This document shows, piece after piece, positions 35,159 through 47,825 of a DNA stretch of 64,000 nucleotides. The notes under the pieces were generated by a model. That model had not been told where the DNA came from and did no database searches. It was given only the letters and a program-made list of their open reading frames with translations. The stretch is from Peltaster fructicola (lineage: Eukaryota; Ascomycota; Dothideomycetes). Both the position numbers and the translations under genes were made by a program. Position 1 is the first letter of the stretch, and every line of letters starts with the position of its first letter. Location of the stretch: contig CP051141.1 in NCBI GenBank assembly GCA_001592805.2, positions 1 to 64,000 on the forward strand, given 5' to 3'.

Positions 35159-38100
35159 AGGGCATATTTGAGCCGACACTGTAACGTTGGACCAGGGAGA
35201 CTCGGCAGAAAAGCTGGAATGGAGGTTGTAGCAGTACCGAGCGGCCGATAGATCTAGTATCAAGCATTCGCTAAGCAATATCTTCACGATCGCTCTGCTT
35301 GTTTCAGCCAAGTTGTGATTGTACTCTGCCGCTAGATGGCTCGTCCTGAACTGTATGACAAGTTCTTATCGACGGCGCCGGCGGTTCTGATGACTGACGA
35401 GATTGGTCGCTTCATGAGGCGGCAGTAAGGACTTGATCTGATTGACCATGACTAAAGGCAATGCATCGTCAGGTTGCAAAGCCTGCGTGGCGACTCGAAG
35501 ACAGACTGCAACTCATGACTTGCTAGCAGTGTGTCGTCGATGCTACTGCCTATGGTGATGGTCTTCCTCTGTCGCTGATCCGGGCTTCCAATGACAACCA
35601 CCAGTTTTTCTTTATCCTCTAGTACGCGTATGAGACTGAGGATGAGCCTTGCTTGTGCTGGTGTGCTGAACCCTCTAGAGCACTGCCGATAGCAACAACG
35701 ACATGTCTCCAAGCTCTTGCTGACAGCAGCGTGGACATTTACACTGTCCCACTGCTGCTATATAGACCGACGATCTGCCTTTGACACTGCGTTGCGCTCA
35801 TCAGCGAAGGCAGGTCCTCTAGTGTTTGATATTCGTCTCTATCGGGATCTTCCACTATTGTAGGCCATGTCGATGATAAGCTCCAGGCAGTGCACTGCGG
35901 AGTCAAACGAGAATGACGTCCAGCTGTCGACGACTCGATATTGCGCTCCTTCTACTCGGTCTCTTCTGACGACCAACGTCTCGCTATAGAGGCAGAAATG
36001 ATGCTCTTCTTCTGCTCCAGGTCTTGTGCTGTTCAGTCCATTTCAGGAAGCTATCCTGGAGTATCCTGCGACGACGATGAGGTATAGAACGACTCTGCAG
36101 GCCAGGCTACTTGTTGTCACATGCTAGCAGGCCAAGCAGGCCATCGATGGCCAAATGCTGTGGAGAATGCATCGTACAACCCTGTCGACTGCTGGGAGAA
36201 CCTCCACCAATGCTCGAGCTGACGCAGGATTCTGACTACAACGTCGTCGATATAAGCATAGCACGATGCCGGATCGCATCTGTGCTATGTTGAGCTCTAA
36301 TGTGATAAAGGCAGGCAGGTCCTGCGTACAACATCTTGAGAGCAATATATTTGCGCAGTCCACGAGTCCTTATGCGCTGACGCTCGACAAGCAACAGGAG
36401 CCCATCAGTGCGACGAGACATCGTTGTATCGATCGATCCCTTCGACTTTGAGTGTAGAAGCTCCAGATTTGATCGCTCTCTCTGAAGAAGAATGCCGTTG
36501 TAGATCTCCATTGATGGTGAATTGACTTCCCATCTGGCCTTCGAACTTGCACTCTTTGTGTCGATTCTTGCTGTCGTGGAATGTGTAGAACGAACTTGGT
36601 CACATGCTCTTCCCACACAAGCTGATCTTCGAAAAGCCATCTGTACTTGGACAGGAGTGACGTTCCAGCGACACAGATACTGTGTGTGATCGAATGGCAC
36701 TTGCGTGACGAGTTGTCGTCTTGATCTTGATCACAGGAAGGAGAGGCACAAATGACAGTATGAAGCCATATGGGATGTGCTGAGGCGGTTACCAAGAGTT
36801 GTCGGTACATGGAGGTGACGGTGAGTTCTTCCCTTGATCGAGAGAGTGTCAAGGACTGGCATGAACGACCTGCTGTGTAGCAAATGCTGTTGAAGAAGGT
36901 TCTGCAAGGACATCAGATAGCAAAAAGCCATAGACAAAGGTCTCAGGTAGCAGAGAAAGTGAGATTGGAGTGGTCTGCAAAAGCGAAAAGAGCAAAAGGC
37001 TTGGGTAGACTCCGAGCTTGAGGCTATCGACTAGCGAAAGGTAAAGCTTGTCGAGCAATGAGAACAGTCGACGAATCGTGGAGTTGACAGAGTATGAGTA
37101 CGAGGGTATACTGAGCTGGTGTAGTCTCAGCCTATCGCTGGAGAACATCCGAGATGTGCATAAGGAAACGGGCAGTGATAGAGATGAAAGGTAGGGAACA
37201 AGCATTGCCATATGAACATGCCATGCTTCGTGCGTGCGTGCGTTTGCGTTAGCGGAGTGAACAAGCATGGATCGTGCGGTCGCGCTGCGTGCTCGTGTTT
37301 GGAGATGCAGAGGAGTTGAGCAGAGACGTTCTGCTCAGAGAGCAATGCGGTGCAGGGAGGGACGCCAGTGAGATAGGTGGTGCTAGAAATGGGGACTTAG
37401 GCGCTGATCATTGAGGACAACTGGCCAGGGCAAGTCGTCCTAGGCATACTGATTGCAGGGAATCGCAAGTCGGCGGTAATGCCTTACGAAAGACGATTGA
37501 TAACGAGGAGCAGCAAGATGGGTGCAGTGTAGAGGCAGGTGGTGGGAGCTCTTGCGGATGTTGGAGAGAGACAAGGAGTGGGTGCAGGGTCAGGGATTGG
37601 AGTCGAAGTGCGTGTGCATGTTTCAGAAGCACGCATCACCACCATTCGCAAGCTGCAGGTTGTGCGTTGCTGGTTTCAGGTTGGATGTCAAGCTCGCGGT
37701 CGCTGAACAGGGAAGGCTGAACACATCTTTTGTGGTCGAAACTTGCTGATGGTTTTGCTGTCATCATAGTCGGTGGTGCTGTTGCTATTGTCCTTGGAGT
37801 CGTCGTTTCTGCTGCCGTCGACACTATCGCTAGTGCTTTCGTCGATGTCCAATACACATTATGAGTTCCGACATTGCTCAGGGCTGCTGCTTAATCGTTC
37901 GAGATGTACAACACATCATGTTTGACGTGGAAGCTGTCGTGGGCGGTACCAGCACCGTTGCATACTTTGCACGCACTTCCTGTCGTGCTTGTGGTGCGTT
38001 ACACTTTGTATGAAGGCGTGAGAACAAGCATACTGGTGTAGCAGGCGACAATCTGGTACGAGCAAGCAACACCTCTTTTCATTCCAAAAACATCGTCGAC

Positions 38101-39225
38101 TGGGAGCGCAAGCTCTCCGATGCCCACAAAGAGTGCTATTTCGATGGAAATAGACCTATGGCGGAAGTTGTGATGGACGGTGTGCCGAGTGAGGTTGTTG
38201 CATGAAGAAGAGACAAATTCTGAAGTGGAACGGACACATCAACCTCACAACAACCACAGCAAGAGACGGTGTGCGTTCCATACACATCACCTTATGCATT
38301 CCGAGCACGTATCTGCCACATACGAGTGGAACTCCCATTGCAGACCTTACTGCAGAGTTACGATCCATGTCTCCAGGTGTGGCCTCCACGATCATCAGCC
38401 TCCCTCTTCGTGTCCTCAGCAGGTAGAGCATCATGAATGGAGACACATCCTTGTGCCACATCGAGATTGGTCTCTCCCTAACTCGACGATGTTCAGCATA
38501 GCTGGCACGACACCGCTACCACTTCAAGGTTCAGCCATGGACCAACAGTCTTGCAAACTTTGTAGGCCAGCTCCCAGTATTGAGACTGCAAGATACCCTC
38601 GAAGACGATCGCAAGTCCCATTTGTCCTTTACAGTCACCTGATGGCCATGAAACGAGCTGGCCCAAGGTGGGAAGCACACCATACACACAAGCAGGTAGG
38701 GAAGCAGGTCAAGGTCCGATCGGTGGTCTACGCCACGTATGCTCACCTATGCACTTGATCCCGGCAATGGACAGTACCAGCGAATACTTGAACAGCAGCC
38801 GATGAGTGCAAGTATGCGGCGCCATCACTCTCTGGCGCTCATGCAATGCTGATCTTGTCCCGCAAGTCGACGCACCAGAATCGCCGCATCTCCCTGTGGC
38901 ATGAGCTATCGCATGTATCCAGCAAATGCACTTGGTACGACAAGCATCCTTCGACTTCGCGGACGCCTCGTGCACAGCACCATAGCGTGGCGTCCGTTGC
39001 GATGATTCCAATCACCACTCAGCTTGTCTTGCACCGGCTATCATAGCTACCCTTTGCAGACTGCGGTGATACACAGTGCTCCCGATGGCCAGGAGAAGGA
39101 GTGACGGGCATGGCGCCGCCTGGACTACGATGAGATCAATTGTCACTGTCTCCACACAGGTACCGGCAAGGCATGCTCTAGCTTTCCATGGAGACACAGT
39201 ACATCGCTACTAGGATAACTTCGAC

Positions 39226-39259
39226 AGCTTGGCGACTCCAATAGCTTGGCGACTCCGAT
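39226..39259. repeat. 17-bp tandem duplication
   Basis: AGCTTGGCGACTCCAAT is followed directly by AGCTTGGCGACTCCGAT, with one difference. It looks recent and lies in non-coding DNA. Confidence 0.85.
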
Positions 39260-40228
39260 AAGATGCCAGCAAGAAGAGTGGTCGATATGAGACATCACCA
39301 ACGACAAGCAAGTCTCGTCCTTGTGCGACATCATGCAAGAAGATTACGAAGACAATCTCTCCACATTCGATTCGCAATACAGCGACTGAGTCTCGATAGG
39401 GCATGAGTAACCAGGGAACAGAGAGTACATTCATCAACGGTGTAGGACCATGTCCAAGGTCTATCGATATGACAGATCTCACATGATGGCGACGACGATC
39501 TTCGATACTGCCTATGGGCTGATCGAGGACACTATGTATCGATTCTAGTGTCAGCAAAGACTGAGAATGGCCCACGGCTAGCGATCATGCGTGTTTATCT
39601 CCACTGTCTCCATCAGCAGTGCCAAGGGGTTTCTGTCAAAGATCCGGATCATGACCGGTACTCTCTGTTGACACGAAACGCCACGAGTGAGAATCGTCTC
39701 CGGTTGTGGTCACCGAGATACCTCTCGCCAACAGACTCTCGACCAGGCCCAAGTGGCTTGTCGTACTGATGCACACTGCAAGGTGGAAGGAGGAATATGC
39801 TCCACTGCTCAGCAAACATACATCGGTGCTACCTATGCATCCGTGTGACCTGGGAGCTAGCGACTCCCATGATACATACTGCAATGTACTTAACAGTGAC
39901 ACGATGCTCATTCGGCAAGAGGACGACCTTTGAGTCTCACAAAGCATGAAGTCTTCATCAGTGTGATCATATCGCTGGACACCTGCATGGACCCAGCACA
40001 GAATCATAGAGCTTCATCCGCCATAGCAGGACAGCAAGCCCTCTGGTGCTGACGAGCGACGCATGCGTTCGCATGCGACATCTCACTGCCGTAGCAGGAG
40101 AATGGTCGAGCAGCTTCAGCACGTCCAGCAACAGATGTGATCGACTGATGACCACAGATAGAGGAACACAACATGGGACCACAACATGCATGGCCAGCCA
40201 CAAACGTCGTGATGATTGCTCTCAGAGA

Positions 40229-40235
40229 TATAAGG
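40229..40235 (+). promoter_or_regulatory. TATA box of the lectin gene
   Basis: TATAAGG starts 48 bp upstream of the start codon at 40277, in the context GAGATATAAGGTATAG. Confidence 0.6.
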
Positions 40236-40276
40236 TATAGCGATCGCACTGCTTCAATACTCCACTCACCACCGAC

Positions 40277-40689
40277 ATGCTTCTCAAGGCGGCCACCATC
40301 TCACTCCTTCCTCTCCTCACCTACGCTCAACTGTGGCAATACCAATTGTCTTGCTCAGGCTGTGTGCTCGACACTGACTCTGCTCCAACGTATTACCTCC
40401 AATGCATCTGTGGGAACCTCAACGGCGGACAGCAGCGTGCTGAACTCAATCTCAGCAAGTGCTTCGTCAACAAAGATGCCACTCTTCAGTATGGTTCAGG
40501 AGGCGACTTTGGCCGAAGCTGCAACAACGTTGGCATCGCTGGATCCAGTCTCATAGGGAATTGCAATGATGGGAATGGCAACTTCCCATTCACTTCGATT
40601 GACATGAGTAAGTGCCATAGACCTTCTTGACGTGATGCTGACTTTCAGGATACTATGTTGGAAACACTAATGGTGTGCTAGGTTGTTGA
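40277..40689 (+). CDS. Secreted cyanovirin-N homology (CVNH) lectin
   Basis: Two exons, 40277-40607 and 40649-40689, separated by a 41-nt intron (GTAAGT ... GCTGACTTTCAG). The split codon (A + GA) restores the frame and the protein ends IDMRYYVGNTNGVLGC, 123 residues in total. An N-terminal signal peptide (MLLKAATISLLPLLTYAQ) is clear. The rest is one CVNH domain with its two sequence repeats: AELNLSKCFVNKDATLQYGS is repeat 1, then GGDFGRSCNNVGI, then FTSIDMRYYVGNTNGVLG is repeat 2. CVNH domains fold as a domain-swapped pair of repeats and bind mannose-type glycans; fungal members are poorly understood and may act in cell-wall or inter-organism binding. The protein has eight cysteines after the signal peptide, more than the four of cyanovirin-N itself, suggesting extra disulfides in an extracellular setting. 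Confidence 0.9.
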
Positions 40690-43600
40690 TGTAGACGATA
40701 GCTGTGGCGTTGTTTCGTGTCTTAGCTGTAAGGCGTAGAATGTGAGATTCTCTCAGCCTGCTTCATGGTTTCATGCAGTGATATCAGATCGATCCAGGAC
40801 CCGGCCTGCCTTGATCTTCCGTGCTTTGGAGCGAGGATCCAGCCAAAGGCCACTCGCCCTGCAATAGCGACCAGCACGATCATGATAGCGTGAGGCGCTG
40901 GTATAATAGCTAGACATCAGGTCGAGAGAGGCTGCGCGCAATCGTATCGCGATACCGAACTCTGCATCTTCCTTTGCTTGTCCGATGTTGCATAGATCAC
41001 ACCGATGACTCCTACCTCCTGATGCATGAGTCCCAGTCAGGCATACCATGGATCCGTGACATCCACCATCGACGTTCACAGTATCATGCGCTCGCAGCAT
41101 ACTGTGCAGTCGGCAGGTCTCTACTACTGGTTGTCGAACACCAGAGTAGCTGGATCGAACTCTGGTGCACCGCTGCTGCTGTGACTAGATCGTAGGGCTG
41201 CCAAAGAGGTGGTCGAGCGTGCCAGCCTAGCTTCTGAAGTCCGAGATGATGGTATGAGTGTACACGAACATCCTGCTCTTCCGATAGCGATCGACTAGCA
41301 TAATGCCAATGTCTTGAGCAGAACCGCCAACTCGTGGTAGACTGTATGACCCTCGTTGCAGCTCCCACACTCAGCCAGTCACCTTGTATGTCTTGATTCT
41401 TGCTGTGAAGTGCTGTGATGGAGAGTTTGAAGGTCTCTCGTTTCCTCGTCAGGCTTGCTTCGAGCAAGCAGAATCGCCAATTAGCGTAATCAATCGGCCG
41501 CAAACAATGTGAGGTCGCAAACACTCCTGTATACGGCAATGGGATCTCCACCATGTAGCTCTCGTAGTATGATCCAGCTCTTTCTTTGCGTTTGCCTGCC
41601 CGGCTATCGATGTGTCTTAGCGACAAGTTGGTGTTGGCCGACAGTAGGTAGTGCAGCTACGTGGGTGCCGTGAAGTCTGTGGGACAATCGAAAGCTATTA
41701 GGGATGCGAGGGAAAGTCGGTAAGTGGAAGTGGTCGTTGCTGCGTCGTCAGCTAGTACGTCAGTTCGCAGTGTACGGGCGCAGACTTGCTCGCAGATATT
41801 CGTGGGCGCGGAAGACGCTATCGAGATGCAGAAAGGCCAGGATATGTGTTCAGGGATAGTAACGATCGTCGAGGTATTGCTATGTGGTCGTGGCGTGCGA
41901 TGCGTTTCGAGCTTAAGCAGCACTTGGATGGCGGTTGAGCCTCCCAGGACTTCTGCTGTTATTAGTACGACTAGTCTCACCTCTTGCCAGCTTCATGCTT
42001 CTCAGCACGACAGCATCTAACACCAAGTTGTGTCAAATCATCACAGCTCTTCTTTGTGCCGCACGTGGTGTACGTCCTAAGGCAGTGCCATGGCATTCTG
42101 CGTGTTATTATCAGTAGCAAATATCTCCTACCTCTTGCTTCAGACTTCTCGATCTCTTGCAGCTAGCGACGCTGTCAACATCGTCGACGTCCTCAGTACT
42201 TGCCAAGCGTCGTATGCTTCTGATACACATATCGGCCTCGTGCTCACGCCCTAATCGACTCATTTCTAACATCTTGGTTCAGTCGCGCTATCCCAATCTG
42301 CAGACAGGCGTGACTGCTAATCAGAGTCGATTGACGACAACTGGAGGACTGCGATGGTGCTCGAAGGAGGATTTGAGGACGTTCATGACCAGGACTGGGA
42401 TCAAGCGACACGCTGAGAGTTCCCGTGGCCAGACATTGACGCAGACTCATCGATCGATGCTCGGACAATGCCTCGAGGTCCTGTGCAGTCACAATAGCGC
42501 AGCGACATGGTCGCACGTGGAGGGCAGTGGTGACGCGCAATGGCGCCAGAACGGATCTGACGATGCAAGAGTATGTTCGATCGATCGTAGAGATGCGGCC
42601 GAGTGCACCATAGGTGTAAAGAAGCAAGCTTCGTGGTGCTGGGCGCCAGCGAGGTTGTTGTTGTGGTAGAGGTGAGTTCGGGAAAGAACCTCCTCTTTGG
42701 CTTCCGCTGCACGCACCGCATCCCAGTCTCGCTCCATTCCACCTTCTCACCAGTCGCACATCGCAGCACATCTTCTAATACCACTCAAGATGCTCAGCAG
42801 ACCGCCTCGGTCGAGTACGAGCAGGCACACATCTCTGCTCTTCCTGCCATGTCATGTCAGGACTGCGATCCAGCTTTGGTGTCTTTGCCGGGCCTGAGAA
42901 AACATGACGCCGTTCAACGTGCCGGGATTGACCACAAGCTCTCGTTCAGCTCAATCACATTCTCGATAGCTTGCCAATAGAGGCTCCCGGCAGACCGCAT
43001 TGCAAGCAGTACGCCGACCACCAATTCCACGCACAGCCATACCATCGGGGCACAAGTCAATGGTGCCAATGGTATCACTTCTCGTCCACCATTGAGTCCT
43101 GCAGGACTGTGAGGTTTTGCTTCATCGACACTGATCCTTCGACTGGTCAACGGTCCTTTCAAGAGCCTCGCAGTCATCGCTACCTGATCTCTGGGTGTCA
43201 TTGAACCTCTAATTGCATTGCCAACCGCTAGCGACAATGACCTGCCGACGACCACCACGACGTCGAAATTCTAGATAACTTCAGCAATGCCTGCGGCCTT
43301 CTCATCGAGCCCAACACCACTACCAATACATATACAACCGTATCGTACAAGTATTGTTCACATCGACTGGACTGCAGCCGGGCCTCGCTTCCAGTTCGAG
43401 CTCAAATCCGAATCGCCATGATTCACCGGAAGATGTTGGAAAGGACGACAATAATCATCTTGAGCATCGCAGGGCATATCGTTGTTGGCTCTATATCTAC
43501 ACTCGACGTCGCAGTTGTTAGAGGACTGGCGTTGGCCATAGAGACACATCGCTAAGTAACGGCCTTGAGCACAGTGCTGGCTGTGTATCAATCGGTCACA

Positions 43601-44991
43601 TTGATAGCTCTGGCTGCGTTCAAGATGTCTTTCTTTCCCTTTCCTGCAGATGGCGGTCTTGTACTTGGACTGACCACTTCAGGCAGCAGCCAGAAGCTGG
43701 ATGCAAGAGACCTGATGTTCCCTATTGCCTCGATGGTCGTTGCCATTGGCTATTCGAGCTCTGCTTCATCGTCCGCAATGATGGTGTCTGCTAGGAACGT
43801 ACTTTGGGTCATTGAGGTGTCGATTGGGTATCAGTTGGTAGTTGCTGCAGCCGATGCAAGCAAAGGAAGATCACATGTTTCGAACCGCACGACTACACCA
43901 ACCGCGGCAGGATTGCACACTTTGCGCATCCCTGAGCATTTGCCAAAGTGTGTAGCACACACTTCTACTCATGCGCTCGACGCAGTCTTGATTGTGCCGC
44001 TTCGTCGTGGCTCGCTTAAGGAGATGACGGCCGTGAATCTGGGCAGTGCATCGAACGACATCAGTACGTTATGCAATCGAACTGGAAAGGTGGACACTCG
44101 TGAACGTAGGGAGCAGAAGACTTGACTCTGGCAACACCTCATCCACTACCGCCGCATCAACAGCCTCTCAGCTCACAGCGACCTCGAGACTGGAAACGTT
44201 GTCGCTGACCAGATCCCGCATGGACAGTCGAGCGATAACATTAATGCAAAGACTAGGAGTCTCGACGTTGTGGCAGCAGCGAGCTATAAGACAAAGCCAA
44301 CCTGTCGAGCACCAGCCTGGTTGATGAGAGTCTCGACAGACGCGCATGCATCCACATCCTGTGATGAACCACTTGGCAAGCTTGTCATAGATCTCTCTGT
44401 GTCCAACGAGGCGAGCACAATACTCAGCTACTCGAGACGCAAGCCTATGAGCGCCACGACTCAAGACTCGGAACTCTGAAGCATCTTTCCAACCTCTCAG
44501 CACACCAGTCACACCTCGCCGCATCCAAGACAGCCTCATGGGAACTATATGCATGATCCGAATGATTCGCTGACCTTCTTCCTCCAACTATGCATCAGAA
44601 GTTCGCATAACGCTTATTCGACCGGCGTTGGGAAGTTCAATTCCTGTCAGTCAGCACATATAGCTGTTGTCAGAGAAGTCAGCTCCACTGTCAAATTCTC
44701 GTGTCTATCCTGGAGGATCGACTTCTTCTCTATCCATCTGCGCCGGATGCATCACTAGATACTCAGCTGACCATCGCAGAGAGCAAGCCAGCTGGCTTAC
44801 ACTCCCAATATCAACCTCACAGCTCTGCTGTAGAGGTCAGATTGCTCCACAACACCATGATCAATCCGCTTTGTAAAAGATCATGAAAGCTGCATTCACA
44901 CAGACCAGACAAGTATAAAGACAACCGGCTCCCTCGGCAAGCAGTCGGGCTCGACAACTCACAATCCACACTCAGCCCTATCACCTCAAGA
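40690..44991. other. Gene-poor block
   Basis: No confident gene in about 4.3 kb. Several long frames overlap each other on both strands (42157-42669 plus, 42244-42771, 42401-42784 and 42489-42737 minus; 43565-44125 plus), so at most one could be real. 42489-42737 minus (82 codons, beginning MERDWDAVRAAEAKEEV) looks the most protein-like. No domain or intron pattern supports a call. Confidence 0.4.
44914..44920 (+). promoter_or_regulatory. TATA box of the small secreted protein gene
   Basis: TATAAAG lies 78 bp upstream of the ATG at 44992, followed by an A/C-rich leader typical of a fungal 5' UTR. Confidence 0.6.
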
Positions 44992-45390
44992 ATGCTCCCC
45001 AACACAATCTTTGTCGCCACAGTTGCGGTCTTCGCCATGGTCATCCCAACCATACAAGCTCGACAGAAAGCATCGATTTGGTGCCAATTCTACTACAGCG
45101 AGGACTGCGCTCCTGAGGGCAATGCGAATCCTTGGACTCATTTCGATTGTTCCAACTATGGTATCATCGGCAGCGGTGGACGTTGGATCGCGTGCAGGGA
45201 CGATAACGCAAAAGCCACATCGCAGTGTGTCGTCGAAAGATTCGAACAAAAGAGCGACTCCCGCGCGACTGACGTCCTGCCAATTCCGCTATATCCACAG
45301 AATAAAGGAATCTTCAACCCAGGAGGCAGAGCCAGCCAATGCGTCGATCTAGGTGCCCACGGCCCATGGTTTCGACTCTACGATGCATGA
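44992..45390 (+). CDS. Small cysteine-rich secreted protein
   Basis: A single-exon ORF of 132 residues. Residues 1-23 are a signal peptide (MLPNTIFVATVAVFAMVIPT, with cleavage likely after IQA). The mature part has six cysteines (31, 39, 53, 68, 79, 117), an even number consistent with three disulfides, and several Trp and Tyr residues near the first cysteines (IWCQFYYSEDC, PWTHFDC). There is no membrane span or GPI signal. I do not recognise a family. Size, secretion signal, cysteine content and subtelomeric place are those of fungal effector-like proteins, but that is an inference from general features only. It has its own TATA box and leader, and it lies apart from neighbours by more than 1.5 kb on the inner side. 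Confidence 0.75.
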   Translation: MLPNTIFVATVAVFAMVIPTIQARQKASIWCQFYYSEDCAPEGNANPWTHFDCSNYGIIGSGGRWIACRDDNAKATSQCVVERFEQKSDSRATDVLPIPLYPQNKGIFNPGGRASQCVDLGAHGPWFRLYDA

Positions 45391-46919
45391 GAATCGAATG
45401 TCTCTTGTCTTATTGTTCGCAGTCAAGGAGAGATATGAGTGGTAGGCAACGGAAGTCATGGTCATGGACGACGACTGGTTTCGATATCAGAGACTTAGTC
45501 ACCCTCAAGAGCAACATATCGTCACCTTTCGGTATCAGAGATCAATGTATTCTGTCCTGCAGGTGCACTTGATCTTATTGTAACGCAGACTGGCTTGATT
45601 GAACTGCGACTCTCCTAGCTGTGACTAGACATGACTCTATGACTGTACCTCAGAGAGCGCCCTTGACTTTGATGAAGGCCCGGTCGCAGGCTCCGATCTC
45701 ACCATTGCTCTCTTGTGATCTTCTCAATGTCTCTGCATATAGACCAGCCAGAGGGCCTTAGTCCATGATGTTTGTTCAACCTTGTAACTCCTCTTGAAGC
45801 TTGCATGCTATTCCAGACTGTTGGTACGAGTGTGGATGCAGTGAACTGATGACTTCAAGATCGTCTTGCTCAAGGTCGTCCTACCAGTGGCTCGACTTAA
45901 TACAACAGTGGTCATAGTCTGTCTCTGCTTGCGTCTCATACCGATTTGTATGTCGCAGAGTGGCACATCAGTCGAACGTCCTCATCGAGTGCTGGTCTGA
46001 TGAACCTGCAGTCGTGCGTATCATAAGTTCTCGAGTGAACGACAGTGAGCTCTCCACGATATCGTCTGAGCGAGCTCTGCATATTCGAGAATGACCTTGC
46101 AGTCGTCAAGTCGGGCGGTGGCGTTGTCTCGAGCCTCGGGCATTAGCAGCAGAAGATCGAAGAGAACATATGTGGTTGCCGGGAAGCAGTTGCTGCAGTG
46201 GTGAGCTGATTGTGGTGTGATCCTATGCTGTGGAACTGTGGTGTCGCTGAGTGCTCTAGAGACGACTTGAGGCATGTTCCTGCTCATCAATACAATCCCT
46301 AGTAGCTCGTGTCGTGTGACAGGGAGTAGATGCTTGAGAACTCCATACCCAGCTCACGTTGTTGTGATCGATATGCGACAGGGATCACCAGCTCGTAGAT
46401 CACTCACTCTCTGCTCTTGTGGTCATAACACCCCGGTTTGAAGACTGTAACGGTAGTGATCGCTGGCGACGTTGAGCACTTCCACGTCGCCATTCGTCGA
46501 TGCAAGACACACTTCCTGAGGATTTCAGCATTCGCAGCCATAGTTCGCTGTCCCGACCAGAGATCATATAGCTGCCTGTCTTGTCTTGTCGCCGCTCAAA
46601 AGCATGTAGCTGAATGGTTTGTGGTGTACGACCAATGCAGCGGCAGCTTGCAAAGACGGACTGCGGCACACATCATAGCTGAGGAGACGTTGACGTACGA
46701 GTGAGACTGACACACCGGAACGATACACAGGAGTCTGTAACTTGAGCTGAACAGCATGTTCACTCTGTCACTCGGTTGCACAACAGTCTTGGACCCCATG
46801 CTGTGACACCTTAGTCCAGCCACTGACTGGAATGACAAGCATGTCTCGACTCCTCATCAGCAAGGATAGCATGATTGCGCTTGGCAGTGCGGCATGATAA
46901 GGACTCTTTGCCCTGCGAA
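45391..46919. other. Intergenic DNA
   Basis: No gene is seen. The frames at 46021-46290 and 46400-46669 (minus) and 46438-46704 (plus) overlap or lack features. The last 100 bases are the leader of the next gene and might contain a missed short first exon. Confidence 0.4.
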
Positions 46920-47825
46920 ATGTCAGCGACAAACATGAACAATACGTGTTACGGCCAAAACCATCAAGTTCAAGCAAATCTTGCACCTTGTGATCCGGAT
47001 GTGAGTCCAAGCAGCTGCTGTACAGCGGGATGGTATTGTGAGTGGCGCAGATGCCATAGACAGCCTACTCACACGGACAGGCTTCAGTAACGGCCTCTGT
47101 CAAGCGCCAGGCACAACCAACTATACCACATTCTTCGCAAATGGCTGTACGAGACCGAATGGGCACATAGATCTTTGTGTAGCCTATGCGAAGTGTATCG
47201 GTATGTGGTCCTGAAGCTTCGATCATCGCTGACCTTCGCAGATAAGGGAGTTGGCGTGACGTACTGTGGTGGCAGCAACTACTGCTGTTACGGTCTTACA
47301 GGTTGCAACTGCTCAGACAGCTCAGAGACGTTCTCTTTGCAAGCAGGGTCCATTATAACAAGCCTTTCCAGCAGCACGAGTACCACTCTGATCTCGACGT
47401 CGTCCAGTGCTGGAACACCACTAAGCTCAAGCACTTCACTGTCCAGCTCAATCGCTGCACCGGCAACGACTAACACAACAGCAGTCGCTGCTGGAGTCGG
47501 AGCAGGAGTCGGCGGCTGTCTGTTGGCGCTCTCAGCAGTGGCAGTGGTTCTTTGTCTGAGGAGACGGAACAAAGCAGCAAAGAAGCGAGAGACATACCAT
47601 AGCACTGTGCAGGACTCGAATGATCACCAGTATGGACTTGGCAAAGCAGAACTTAACAACAGTGAACAGAGAGTAGAGCTGGCAGGTAGTGAGCAGAAAG
47701 CGGAACTCGAAGCAAAAGAGCATACAGCAGAACTCACAGGAGACGAGCAACTCATAGAGCTACCAGCTTCTGGTCCGCACGTCGTTGAGTCGGAGAAGGT
47801 CGCAGACAGCAACAAACCTGTGTGA
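46920..47825 (+). CDS. Cysteine-rich single-pass membrane protein with repeat tail
   Basis: Three exons, 46920-47037, 47081-47200 and 47242-47825. The introns are 43 nt (GTGAGT..ACAG) and 41 nt (GTATGT..GCTGACCTTCGCAG). Phases match and give 273 residues. The outside part, residues 6-105, has the cysteine pattern of a common but unnamed fungal family: NNTCYGQ, APCDPD..SSCC, GFSNGLC-like FSNGLCQAP, GC, LCVAYAKCI, YCGGSNYCC and GCNC. A Ser/Thr-rich stalk (110-160), probably O-glycosylated, leads to a Gly/Ala/Val-rich membrane span (about 162-185) and a basic stop-transfer run (RRRNKAAKKR). The cytosolic tail has five exact 9-residue repeats at 215-259. No cleavable signal peptide is seen; many family members start like this, but an upstream exon cannot be excluded. 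An alternative start is ATG 46935. A wall-sensor role is only a guess. Confidence 0.85.
47646..47780 (+). repeat. Five in-frame 27-bp repeats encoding 9-residue units
   Basis: Within the last exon of the membrane-protein gene five 27-bp units encode AELNNSEQR, VELAGSEQK, AELEAKEHT, AELTGDEQL and IELPASGPH. The pattern is [A/V/I]-E-L-x3-E-[Q/H]-x, with the last unit decayed. The unit length is exactly 27 bp each time. Confidence 0.9.

Larger units (their letters stand above)
35159..40276. other. Gene-poor block
   Basis: No confident gene in about 5.1 kb. Possible but unsupported frames: 36370-36852 and 36849-37268 (minus, adjacent, 160 and 139 codons, the second leucine/serine-rich), a hydrophobic run GFAVIIVGGAVAIVLGVVVS in a plus frame near 37745-37805 with no ATG upstream, and 38202-38426 plus. 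A short 17-bp duplication lies at 39226-39259. None has a recognised family. Confidence 0.4.

Noticed and set aside
42157-42784. Four overlapping long frames on both strands
   Set aside because: They exclude each other and none has a family, splice pattern or promoter; left as intergenic.
44600-44670. GTTCAATTCC-like box, checked as a tRNA T-arm
   Set aside because: No D-arm, anticodon arm or acceptor stem can be drawn at the right distances.
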